From the NCBI GenBank assembly GCA_015059905.1, contig SUZN01000002.1, positions 417,152-481,151 of the forward strand: a stretch of 64,000 bases of DNA, written 5' to 3'. This document shows, in pieces, positions 18,724 to 25,375 of this stretch (within the stretch, counting starts at the first letter, position 1; each line of letters begins with the position of its first letter). Under the pieces are notes generated by a model. The model was not told the DNA's origin, searched no databases, and saw nothing but the letters and a program-made list of their open reading frames with translations. Source of the DNA: Rikenellaceae bacterium. GTDB taxonomy: Bacteria > Bacteroidota > Bacteroidia > Bacteroidales > Rikenellaceae. The translations under genes and the position numbers were made by a program.

Positions 18724-19405
18724 TTTTCAACATCTCCACAAGCTGTGGCACACCCACCGCGCCACGCTCCTTTATGTGGGTTATAGGGTTACGAATCATC
18801 GAGACATCGGGATTACCTGGATCAACCACATAAATTGGCACTCCCGCCCTGGCATAACGCACCAGCATAGCGGCAGGATATACCGCCAGCGACGTACCCA
18901 CGACAACCATCACATCTGCCTCGGCGGCAATCTGCGTAGCGCGGTCAAACATCGGCACCGACTCGCCGAAAAAGACAATATGCGGACGCAACAAAGCGCC
19001 ATCCTCCGCCCTATCATCCAACTTCTGCTCCCAGCCTTCGATTGGCACTATAAGATTGGGATTGCGCTCGCTGCGCAATTTCATCAGCTCGCCGTGCAGA
19101 TGGGTCACACGACTTGAGCCTGCACGCTCGTGAAGATTATCCACATTCTGCGTAACAACCTCTACATCAAATGACTTTTCAAGCTCTGCAATGGCATAAT
19201 GGGCAGGATTAGGCTCCACCGACAAAAGCTCCTTGCGGCGTATGTTGTAGAACTCCACCACCAAAGCCCTGTTTCGCTTCAACGCCTCGGGTGTGCAGAC
19301 ATCCTCAATACGATAATTCGCCCACAAGCCATCGGCATCGCGGAATGTGGATATACCGCTATCGGCGCTCACGCCCGCACCTGTAAAAACCACAATCTTT
19401 TTCAT
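18710..19405 (-). CDS. cobB: Sir2-family NAD-dependent protein deacylase
   Basis: The 231-residue protein has all NAD-binding sirtuin motifs: GAGVSADSGISTFRD (about 8-22), TQNVDNLHERAG (about 101-112) and the catalytic His in HLHGEL (about 116-121), then HIVFFGESVP and VVVGTSLAVYPAA. It removes acyl groups from lysine with NAD. The zinc-binding cysteine pairs found in many sirtuins are absent: no Cys occurs between HLHGEL and FFGE. It is the first of the two-gene unit with the L,D-transpeptidase. The symbol is by family, not by proven function. Confidence 0.88.
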   Translation of the reverse strand: MKKIVVFTGAGVSADSGISTFRDADGLWANYRIEDVCTPEALKRNRALVVEFYNIRRKELLSVEPNPAHYAIAELEKSFDVEVVTQNVDNLHERAGSSRVTHLHGELMKLRSERNPNLIVPIEGWEQKLDDRAEDGALLRPHIVFFGESVPMFDRATQIAAEADVMVVVGTSLAVYPAAMLVRYARAGVPIYVVDPGNPDVSMIRNPITHIKERGAVGVPQLVEMLKNEYL

Positions 19406-19406
19406 A

Positions 19407-19868
19407 TCAGTAAGTTAATTTTCTTTTGCGTTTATTCCTTAACTCGCGTTGCTGGACTAAATCTTTGTACCATCTTATATTACGCATCCAACGCCATAGG
19501 CTATATGAGCTATATCCGTATGCAACAAGTATCAAAATACCAAAAAGCCACACCTCGACATCCATCGACAATGTTCCCTTCAGATATTTCAGCACACCGA
19601 AAAATACAAACATAGTACCCATTAGTCCCAGCAAGATGCCTAAACTCCTAAAACGGCGAGTTGGCAACTGCTTATCAATAATGCCTATCAGGACAACATT
19701 CAGGAGGCTAAAAACTACACCGCCCCACCTTGAAACATCATAGCCCATTTGTCTAATCGCAACATATGTAGCCCACAACGCCACAACATAGAGAATAATG
19801 CCCCAATTGCACTTCGCACGACGAAAAGACAAAGCCTTCACATCACCTATTATTATCTTTCTTCCCAT
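19407..19868 (-). CDS. Hypothetical membrane protein (paralogue of the next upstream gene)
   Basis: The 153-residue protein has four predicted membrane helices (about 22-42, 48-63, 75-95 and 106-124) and a basic C-terminus QQRELRNKRKRKLTY. The upstream gene ends in a similar QERELRANRRKSTY tail and shares the WGxxxxxY(R/S) region, so they are paralogues. No known family or catalytic motif was recognised. It stops one base before the sirtuin ORF start region and is on the same strand; it could belong to the same transcript. Confidence 0.55.
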   Translation of the reverse strand: MGRKIIIGDVKALSFRRAKCNWGIILYVVALWATYVAIRQMGYDVSRWGGVVFSLLNVVLIGIIDKQLPTRRFRSLGILLGLMGTMFVFFGVLKYLKGTLSMDVEVWLFGILILVAYGYSSYSLWRWMRNIRWYKDLVQQRELRNKRKRKLTY

Positions 19869-19925
19869 TATAGCCTCACCTTAATTATAAAATTAAATGC
19901 TGCGAATTACAAAATACACCATCTT

Positions 19926-20417
19926 CTAATATGTTGATTTTCTTCTATTTGCTCGCAGTTCCCGCTCCTGAAAAATCGTTTTAGCACGTTTAACACAACG
20001 ATACAGCATAATTGCGCCCCAAGCTGTCACCGTCAGGAATATAGAGATTATAATCGCCACTTTAACCCACTCGTCTGGAGTGTTAAAATAATCAGGCTTT
20101 GTAAAATAGACTATTGTATAACCAATCGCAAACGCTGCCGCACAATATAGCGAGTAGTAAATCACCGAACGCCAGCAACGGCGGGGCAACATTTTGTTAA
20201 ATCGGGAAAATATTATCTCGATTATAAAGAAATCGACAATATAAATATACCAGGGCTCCTTCTCCCAATCCAGATACTCACCCAAAAGCATTGAGCCAAA
20301 CCACGCCAAAAGGCATAATTCAACCACCCAATCTCTACATTTATAGATAAAAGGCATATTTGTGACTGTTGCCTTTCCGACGGAAAAGTTTCCCACTCTT
20401 ATCAACTTCAAGCCCAT
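19926..20417 (-). CDS. Hypothetical membrane protein (paralogue pair)
   Basis: This 163-residue protein has about four membrane helices (about 30-48, 55-72, 85-105, 120-140) and a charged C-terminal tail RAKTIFQERELRANRRKSTY resembling the neighbouring gene. It follows the gene at 20420-20857 by two bases, so they are co-translated. There is no recognised domain. Its position downstream of the SPFH/ribbon-helix-helix cassette suggests a membrane-associated role, but nothing in the sequence says which. Confidence 0.55.
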   Translation of the reverse strand: MGLKLIRVGNFSVGKATVTNMPFIYKCRDWVVELCLLAWFGSMLLGEYLDWEKEPWYIYIVDFFIIEIIFSRFNKMLPRRCWRSVIYYSLYCAAAFAIGYTIVYFTKPDYFNTPDEWVKVAIIISIFLTVTAWGAIMLYRCVKRAKTIFQERELRANRRKSTY

Positions 20418-20419
20418 AA

Positions 20420-20857
20420 CTAATCATTATTAGGACGGTTAAACTTATACCTAGCAATCATATAGAGCAGACCGCCAAAACTAAAGAGTATAAGCAAAAA
20501 CAACCTCAACTCCTTATCTGGCAATGCACTCCCAGACACACCTCCCGACTTAATAAATCTTATTAGAACAAGCAGCACCGCTGCCAAAAGCACACCCCAA
20601 AAGATACTGCTACCCCAACGGCGACATTTACGCCAGAAATATCGCTTACCCGTACGCCAATTCTCCACACAGTGCAACACAAACAGCACAACAGTCAACG
20701 CAAGCACAATCCACCCGAGCACATCACTAAACACCGTCATGGCGTGACTCTGCGCCCACGCTGCATCCACCCAACGCTGCAAATAGTTCAAGGCAAGCGA
20801 TACAAGCAAAAGACCTGCCCACACAGCCTGAAACCATCTTCTCTTCAACTCCTCCAT
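20420..20857 (-). CDS. Hypothetical membrane protein
   Basis: A 145-residue protein with four hydrophobic helices: about 10-26, 45-63, 82-100 and 118-137. Basic loops (RRW, ENWRTGKRYFWRKCRRWG) suggest cytoplasmic N- and C-termini. The length and layout are close to the two paralogous membrane proteins downstream, but the C-terminal QRELR tail is missing. It starts five bases after a 23-codon ORF. Function unknown. Confidence 0.55.
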   Translation of the reverse strand: MEELKRRWFQAVWAGLLLVSLALNYLQRWVDAAWAQSHAMTVFSDVLGWIVLALTVVLFVLHCVENWRTGKRYFWRKCRRWGSSIFWGVLLAAVLLVLIRFIKSGGVSGSALPDKELRLFLLILFSFGGLLYMIARYKFNRPNND

Positions 20858-20861
20858 ACTC

Positions 20862-20933
20862 TTAATGCTTTACCAACGCCATCACCTGCAACACCAAAGC
20901 CGTCATGACGGCAATAAACATACTCACTATCAT
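20862..20933 (-). CDS. 23-residue single-helix membrane microprotein
   Basis: The frame MIVSMFIAVMTALVLQVMAL plus VKH sits exactly between the ribbon-helix-helix gene (its TGA is one base away) and the next membrane protein gene (start five bases after). Nearly the whole peptide is one hydrophobic helix. The tight packing argues that it is translated, by coupling to the upstream stop. It is too short for usual gene finders. There is no homology evidence at hand. Confidence 0.45.
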   Translation of the reverse strand: MIVSMFIAVMTALVLQVMALVKH

Positions 20934-20934
20934 A

Positions 20935-21129
20935 TCACTCCTGCGCTTTTGTCTCTTCACTCGCCTTGCGCTTTTTCATTCGTCCGCTGCGGCGCAGGGC
21001 ATCCGCAATTATCCATTGCAGTTGCCCATTCACGCTGCGAAACTCATCCTCTGCCCAACGCTCCAATTCATCCCACGTCTGGGCATCCACGCGCAAAACG
21101 AAACTCTTATTTTCCGCTTTCTTCGCCAT
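20935..21129 (-). CDS. Arc-family ribbon-helix-helix DNA-binding protein
   Basis: A 64-residue protein with the Arc/MetJ pattern: a strand SFVLRVDAQTWDELERWAEDEFRSVNGQLQWIIADALRR in which FVLRV is the DNA-contacting beta-strand and SVNGQLQWIIADAL the second helix. The tail is basic and then acidic (RMKKRKASEETKAQE). It lies seven bases downstream of an SPFH protein gene, a pairing repeatedly seen in gut bacteria. It probably binds DNA as a dimer and may control this operon. Confidence 0.85.
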   Translation of the reverse strand: MAKKAENKSFVLRVDAQTWDELERWAEDEFRSVNGQLQWIIADALRRSGRMKKRKASEETKAQE

Positions 21130-21136
21130 TCAAAGA

Positions 21137-22090
21137 CTAATGATGCAGTGTACCTGCGTTCACGACAGGCTGTGCAGACTCATCGGCGCACAACACAACA
21201 AGCAAATTGGTGACCATCGAAGCCTTGCGCTCATCGTCAAGATCAACAATCTCTTCGGTAGAGAGCTTATCAAGTGCCATCTTAACCATCGACACAGCAC
21301 CCTCAACAATCTTCTCACGCGCCGAGATAATAGCATCCGCCTGCTGACGGCGCAACATCACAGCCGCAATCTCGGGAGCATACGCCAGGTAGTTGATACG
21401 AGCCTCAACAACCTCAATACCAGCAATCGCAAGACGCTCCGACAGACGCTCCTCCAGCAAATCGTTTATCTCCTCGCTGCTGCTGCGCAAGGTCACAGCA
21501 TCGCCACCTGCAGTATTATCATCGTAAGCATAGCAACCAGCCACCTGACGCAACGCTGCATCACTCTGCACCGCCACGAAGTTCTCCAGCATCTTCATTC
21601 GTGCGTACTGCGTAACACCGCCCGTAGCAGGATTTGCCGCAACGTCAATATCGAACACTGCACGATAAATCTCATCTCGCTTGAGCTTCCACACCAGCAC
21701 CAAACCAATCATAATTGGGTTACCTGTCTTGTCATTCACCTTGATAGGCTCGGCATTGAGGTTGCGGGCACGCAACGAGATGTTCTTTGCCGACATCAGG
21801 AAATTAACCCACCAGAAACCTGTGTTGTAGAACGAGCCCACATACTTTCCAAAGAATGTCAGTACACGCGCCTCATTTGGTTCCATCAGGATGAAACCCT
21901 TGCAGGCAATGAGCGAAAACAGGAGTAGCACAATACCACCCACAATCATAATAGCATCCTGCGGCATATCTTCACAATTTGCGCCAGCAACAATCAAATA
22001 GATGCTCAAACCCAGCACCACAAAGAAGATTACCAATGCTACAAAACCGTTAATCTTCCAACCTGAATACTCAAAATTCTTGTTCTCCAT
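21137..22090 (-). CDS. SPFH/Band 7 (stomatin/prohibitin-like) membrane protein
   Basis: The 317-residue protein has two adjacent membrane segments (about 12-33 and 42-62), then KGFILMEPNEARVLTFFGKYVGS, the start of the SPFH domain. It continues through the typical YRAVFDID and VVEARINYLAYAPEIAAVMLRRQQADAIISAREKIVEGAV coiled-coil boundary at about 235-275. SPFH proteins form large oligomeric membrane microdomain scaffolds that often regulate proteases. It leads an operon with a ribbon-helix-helix protein and small membrane proteins, and has a good promoter at 22136-22168. Confidence 0.9.
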   Translation of the reverse strand: MENKNFEYSGWKINGFVALVIFFVVLGLSIYLIVAGANCEDMPQDAIMIVGGIVLLLFSLIACKGFILMEPNEARVLTFFGKYVGSFYNTGFWWVNFLMSAKNISLRARNLNAEPIKVNDKTGNPIMIGLVLVWKLKRDEIYRAVFDIDVAANPATGGVTQYARMKMLENFVAVQSDAALRQVAGCYAYDDNTAGGDAVTLRSSSEEINDLLEERLSERLAIAGIEVVEARINYLAYAPEIAAVMLRRQQADAIISAREKIVEGAVSMVKMALDKLSTEEIVDLDDERKASMVTNLLVVLCADESAQPVVNAGTLHH

Positions 22091-22135
22091 ACAGATAATT
22101 GTTTAAGTTGTTAAAATGATATTATTTTGATATCA

Positions 22136-22168
22136 CAAAGATATACATTAAAATTCTCAAAAACCAAA
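22136..22168 (-). promoter_or_regulatory. Promoter of the SPFH operon
   Basis: On the minus strand TTTG (22165-22168) and TATCTTTG (22136-22143) are spaced 21 bases apart, about 45 bases from the start codon. Confidence 0.65.
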
Positions 22169-22256
22169 CTTTTCGACAAAAAATTTCCACAAAAATGAAA
22201 TTATTTTTCATTTTCGCTGAAAATCACTACCTTTACATATATAAATATAGAGAAAC

Positions 22257-23009
22257 ATGAAACGATTAACACTAATTTTGTTTGCACTTGCTCTTATTGC
22301 GACATCTTGCCAAAAGAGCGTTCATACACGCGTAATGACATACAACGTGCGCAATTGCAATGGTCTGGATAACATCTATTCGTGCGAGCGCGTAGCCCAA
22401 ATCATCACCAACGAGAATGTGGAGGCGGTAGCTTTGCAGGAACTTGACAGCATGACCCGCCGCTACCCTGGCGAGGATGTATTGAAAAACCTTGCCGACC
22501 TAACGGGGATGTATCACACATTCGGCGCATCGATTGAATTTATGGGTGGCAAATATGGCGTTGGCATACTCACTAAGGAGAAGCCATTATCGTGGAAACG
22601 TGTACCACTACCCTGCCGTTCGGAGCCTCGCTCGTTACTTATCGTAGAGCTTGAGGATTACTATTTCTGCTCGACACACCTCTCGCTCCACGCCGAGGAT
22701 AGACTCACGTCGGCGCAGATAATCACCGAAGAGCTGTCGAAGTTGGACAAGCCCGCAATCGTGGCTGGCGACTTCAATGCAACACCCGACGAAGAGTCAA
22801 TCAAGCAGTTGAAGCAGTCGTTCCACTTTGCCGAGAGCCCAACAAAGTACACGTTCCCTGCAAATGAGCCCGACATCGAGATTGATTACATTGGATTGTC
22901 ACGCACCCAAGCGAACGCCATCAACGAGGTTGATTCTTACGTCGTAGAGGCGCCCGTTGAGTCCGACCACAGACCACTTGTTAGCGAGTTGAAGTTCAAA
23001 AGAGAGTAA
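22257..23009 (+). CDS. Lipoprotein endonuclease/exonuclease/phosphatase-family hydrolase
   Basis: The 250-residue protein starts with a lipoprotein signal (LILFALALIATSC). It shows the EEP fold motifs: VMTYNVRNCNG (Asn), VALQELDS (Glu, metal), STHLSLHAEDR (His), VAGDFNATPDE (Asp, Asn) and ESDHRPLV (Asp-His) at the end. Members hydrolyse phosphodiesters such as DNA, nucleotides or phospholipids/sphingolipids; the substrate cannot be told here. It is probably attached to the cell envelope. It stands alone, divergent from the SPFH operon and just before the tRNA-Pro pair. Confidence 0.88.
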   Translation: MKRLTLILFALALIATSCQKSVHTRVMTYNVRNCNGLDNIYSCERVAQIITNENVEAVALQELDSMTRRYPGEDVLKNLADLTGMYHTFGASIEFMGGKYGVGILTKEKPLSWKRVPLPCRSEPRSLLIVELEDYYFCSTHLSLHAEDRLTSAQIITEELSKLDKPAIVAGDFNATPDEESIKQLKQSFHFAESPTKYTFPANEPDIEIDYIGLSRTQANAINEVDSYVVEAPVESDHRPLVSELKFKRE

Positions 23010-23046
23010 TTTTTTGCAAAAAATTAAAAAAAGTTACACCAAAAAC

Positions 23047-23077
23047 TTTGCATAATAGAAAAAAGTGTATATCTTTG
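23047..23077 (+). promoter_or_regulatory. Promoter of the tRNA-Pro pair
   Basis: TTTG at 23047-23050 and TATCTTTG at 23070-23077 with a 19-base spacer, 43 bases before the first tRNA. Confidence 0.75.
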
Positions 23078-23120
23078 CGCCACGAAATGAGATAAACCGA
23101 GGTTTAAGCTCAACGTGATT

Positions 23121-23195
23121 CGGGATGTAGCGCAGTCCGGTTAGCGCACCTGCTTTGGGAGCAGGGGGTCCCAGGTTCGAATCCTGGTATCCCGA
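23121..23195 (+). tRNA. tRNA-Pro (UGG), copy 1
   Basis: Cloverleaf is complete: acceptor CGGGATG / TATCCCG, anticodon arm CCTGC-TTTGGGA-GCAGG with anticodon TGG, T arm CCAGG-TTCGAAT-CCTGG, discriminator A. CCA is not encoded. Confidence 0.96.
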
Positions 23196-23218
23196 CAAAT
23201 TTTTAAGATTACACGTTT

Positions 23219-23293
23219 CGGGATGTAGCGCAGTCCGGTTAGCGCACCTGCTTTGGGAGCAGGGGGTCCCAGGTTCGAATCCTGGTATCCCGA
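23219..23293 (+). tRNA. tRNA-Pro (UGG), copy 2
   Basis: Identical in sequence to the first copy and repeated with a 98-base period. A terminator follows, so both are one transcript. The accessory region starts just after this gene. Confidence 0.96.
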
Positions 23294-23301
23294 CAAAATG
23301 A

Positions 23302-23330
23302 AAAGAGATTGGAAATCCAATCTCTTTTTT
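23302..23330 (+). terminator. Terminator of the tRNA-Pro transcript
   Basis: AGAGATTGGA / TCCAATCTCT perfect 10-base arms with a two-base centre, then a run of T. Confidence 0.92.
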
Positions 23331-23361
23331 CGTTGGTCATGTCAGTCTATTGAAAAATTCG

Positions 23362-23397
23362 GCTTACTGGGCTTATTGGACTTATTGGGCTTATTGG
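23362..23397. repeat. Four tandem copies of a 9-base unit (GCTTATTGG)
   Basis: Units at 23362, 23371, 23380 and 23389 differ by single bases (GCTTACTGG, GCTTATTGG, ACTTATTGG, GCTTATTGG). It lies in the first intergenic stretch after the tRNA genes. Confidence 0.9.
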
Positions 23398-23443
23398 TCA
23401 AAATTCGACTAACTAAAAAATCCCAGAAGAAAAGATAAAAAAG

Positions 23444-23617
23444 ATGTATCTTCGCGATATAGGGAAGCTTAAAGGCAAGATACAGGATACTTTGAAGTTG
23501 CTGAAACCAAACTGGGATATACAACTAACCCGAGTTAGGCGGTCCGAAATATCTTTCCACCTACTTTTGCAAGTTAGCCAACAATATGATTACATTACAT
23601 TCAATAAGGCAAAATAA
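23444..23617 (+). CDS. Small ORF of 57 codons, uncertain
   Basis: An ATG-started frame (MYLRDIGKLKGKIQDTLKLL at the start) runs to TAA at 23617, immediately before a stem-loop that could terminate it. The product would be basic and helical. It may be a real small gene of the accessory region or a relic of a longer mobile-element gene. No family was recognised, and codon-use evidence over such a length is weak. Confidence 0.25.
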   Translation: MYLRDIGKLKGKIQDTLKLLKPNWDIQLTRVRRSEISFHLLLQVSQQYDYITFNKAK

Positions 23618-23658
23618 AAAATCGCTAAAAGCTTGATTATTTAGCTATTAGCGATTTT
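23618..23658. terminator. Stem-loop with AAAATCGCTAA / TTAGCGATTTT arms
   Basis: Perfect 11-base arms at 23618-23628 and 23648-23658 with a 19-base loop; A and T tracts are inside the arms, so it may act on both strands. Confidence 0.55.
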
Positions 23659-23660
23659 CT

Positions 23661-23687
23661 TGGTGGTGCCACCAGAATCCTTGAACC
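23661..23687 (-). other. tRNA 3'-end-like fragment (possible attachment-site scar)
   Basis: On the minus strand this reads GGTTCAAGGATTCTGG followed by TGGCACCACCA, the look of a T arm, acceptor end and CCA of a tRNA gene. No tRNA body is next to it. Such fragments remain when elements integrate in tRNA 3' ends. The match is by eye. Confidence 0.3.
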
Positions 23688-23830
23688 ATAGCGTTAATAC
23701 ACAATGCTTCAATTACTTATGATTTGGCAAGGGTCCAAAAACGGCCATTTCCATAATTGTATCACTCGATTTTTTCACAATTTTGCACCGAAATCGAGGG
23801 GTAATTTTGAACAGTTTTTAGGGGTAATTT

Positions 23831-23857
23831 CAGTTGGTTAGTGCAACTAACCAACTG
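23831..23857. repeat. Perfect palindrome with 12-base arms
   Basis: CAGTTGGTTAGT (23831-23842) and ACTAACCAACTG (23846-23857) flank GCA. It could be a protein-binding site or a hairpin. Two copies of GGGGTAATTT lie just upstream, and a second palindrome with the same core follows at 23888. Confidence 0.9.
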
Positions 23858-23887
23858 CTTTATTTCCGACCCGATAGATACTTCAAC

Positions 23888-23906
23888 TGGTTAGTGTTAC
23901 TAACCA
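23888..23906. repeat. Second palindrome sharing the GGTTAGT core
   Basis: TGGTTAGT / ACTAACCA flank GTT. It is 30 bases from the first palindrome and has the same core and same 3-base centre, suggesting two binding sites for one protein. Confidence 0.85.
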
Positions 23907-23910
23907 CTTA

Positions 23911-23954
23911 AAAAAACCAAACAACTCGTGAGTACGCTCACGAGTTGCTTGGTT
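23911..23954 (-). terminator. Strong terminator of the RM/coiled-coil operon
   Basis: CAACTCGTGAG / CTCACGAGTTG arms around TACG are extended by AACCAA/TTGGTT. On the minus strand a run of seven T follows. It lies 58 bases after the coiled-coil gene. Confidence 0.92.
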
Positions 23955-24011
23955 TAATCCTCACGGTCATTATAAAATCGAATGGATATTTTGGTCATAT
24001 GTATATTGCAT

Positions 24012-25364
24012 CTATTTTCGGTTTAATAAAGCCTCTACTAACTCTTTAAGAGTCTTTGATGTCTCTGATAGATCTTTTGAATCAAACTTTAATAGGCCAT
24101 ATTCTTTATTTGCAATAACAGGCTTAGTATACAACTGCTCTACAGTGGATATCAATAGTTTCCGCTTATCCTCGTCTTCCTTTTCTGGCATTTGCTCAAG
24201 ATATGCCGTTAATGTCACAGCGACACTCTCTCTAAAGGCATACTCTTCCATTAGATTACGCTCTTTTTGATATTGAGAAATAGAGAATCCCAATAGGAAA
24301 AATAACGGAGAGGATTTAATGCCATTGATTAATATATCTGCCCATACATTCCCTGTATCAGCATTTAATTTAAAGAATACGACACATACCCAAATAATCG
24401 CTAATACGGCAACCCAAGTGCAAGTATTGCTCCAGTTTTCAACACTCTTTTTCAGGTCTTCCTTCCTCTTGTTAAAGCTGTGGCTTAGTGTGCCATCAGC
24501 TATATAACCCATCATTTTGCGTACTTCCTCTGCATTGTTTGATACACTTTCATAATCCGAAGTGATTCTTGAAATCTTAGATTCTGCATCTGTATTGAAA
24601 TCATCAAGGGCTTTTTTAGATTGAGAAATAACTTCATCATTGATGTTTAGCTGCTCTTTTGCTTTGTCGAATGCAGATGTTAATGCAGTTACAATATTGT
24701 TGGCTTTTCCATTCAATGTCTCTATTGCTGTTTGAGCCGATGTCGCATTTTGTTGGGCACCTTTGATCTTTTCCAATATAACATTTGACTCTGATTGATT
24801 ATTTTTCAGGGTCTCTAATTCTTGCCTTTTAGTATTAATTAGTTTTTCAATCTCCAACTTCTTTAACTCGAGCTCATCAATAAGTAATTTTACTTTGTTT
24901 TCCCGTGCATCTATATGAGACATTGTAAGTTCTGCTCGTTGCTCAAGCGTTTTTAGAGAAGACTCTCGAATTCCCAATTCAACTCTTTTAGGTTGATCCC
25001 AGAAACCACATCTCATTTCAAAATACACAAGAGATTTGACCTGGGTGGCAGCCTGCTCATATGCTGCCGATTTAAAGCTATTTGTAAAGCTTACAATAAC
25101 ATTGCGCAATGTTATATTGCCATATATGGGCATTGAGATATTGTCACTTGGAACAACTTGCCAATTGCCATTGTCAAGAAATTCTTTTAACTGAACAATA
25201 GCCCTCTTTGCCATTGCAAATAACTCGTCAATTGAGTAGTCTGCAATAACAATACTATCAAATGTTGCGGTATCTTTATATTTATTTTTAAATGGAGTTT
25301 CAAAATCCGCTTTTTCAAACTCTACAATTGCATCAAGGATGCTTTGTCTCTGGTTAGCGTTCAT
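24012..25364 (-). CDS. Coiled-coil protein with two C-terminal membrane helices
   Basis: The 450-residue protein has a globular N-terminal part (about 1-130). A long coiled coil follows (about 130-305, rich in Glu/Lys/Leu with heptads). Two hydrophobic helices (about 313-331 and 343-360) enclose a short loop, and a soluble helical tail ends the protein. No nuclease or ATPase motif was found. It starts 11 bases after the methyltransferase and ends before a strong terminator, so it belongs to the restriction-modification operon. A membrane-bound accessory protein of the defence locus is a reasonable but unproven view. I know no family name. Confidence 0.65.
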   Translation of the reverse strand: MNANQRQSILDAIVEFEKADFETPFKNKYKDTATFDSIVIADYSIDELFAMAKRAIVQLKEFLDNGNWQVVPSDNISMPIYGNITLRNVIVSFTNSFKSAAYEQAATQVKSLVYFEMRCGFWDQPKRVELGIRESSLKTLEQRAELTMSHIDARENKVKLLIDELELKKLEIEKLINTKRQELETLKNNQSESNVILEKIKGAQQNATSAQTAIETLNGKANNIVTALTSAFDKAKEQLNINDEVISQSKKALDDFNTDAESKISRITSDYESVSNNAEEVRKMMGYIADGTLSHSFNKRKEDLKKSVENWSNTCTWVAVLAIIWVCVVFFKLNADTGNVWADILINGIKSSPLFFLLGFSISQYQKERNLMEEYAFRESVAVTLTAYLEQMPEKEDEDKRKLLISTVEQLYTKPVIANKEYGLLKFDSKDLSETSKTLKELVEALLNRK

Positions 25365-25375
25365 ATTTCAACAAG

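Noticed and set aside
20966..21928. A 320-codon plus-strand frame opposite the SPFH and ribbon-helix-helix genes
   Set aside because: Both minus-strand genes are recognisable families; the plus frame has no plausible protein features.
23253..23438. A 61-codon frame starting inside tRNA-Pro copy 2
   Set aside because: It overlaps the tRNA, and its LLGLL pattern arises from the 9-base tandem repeat.
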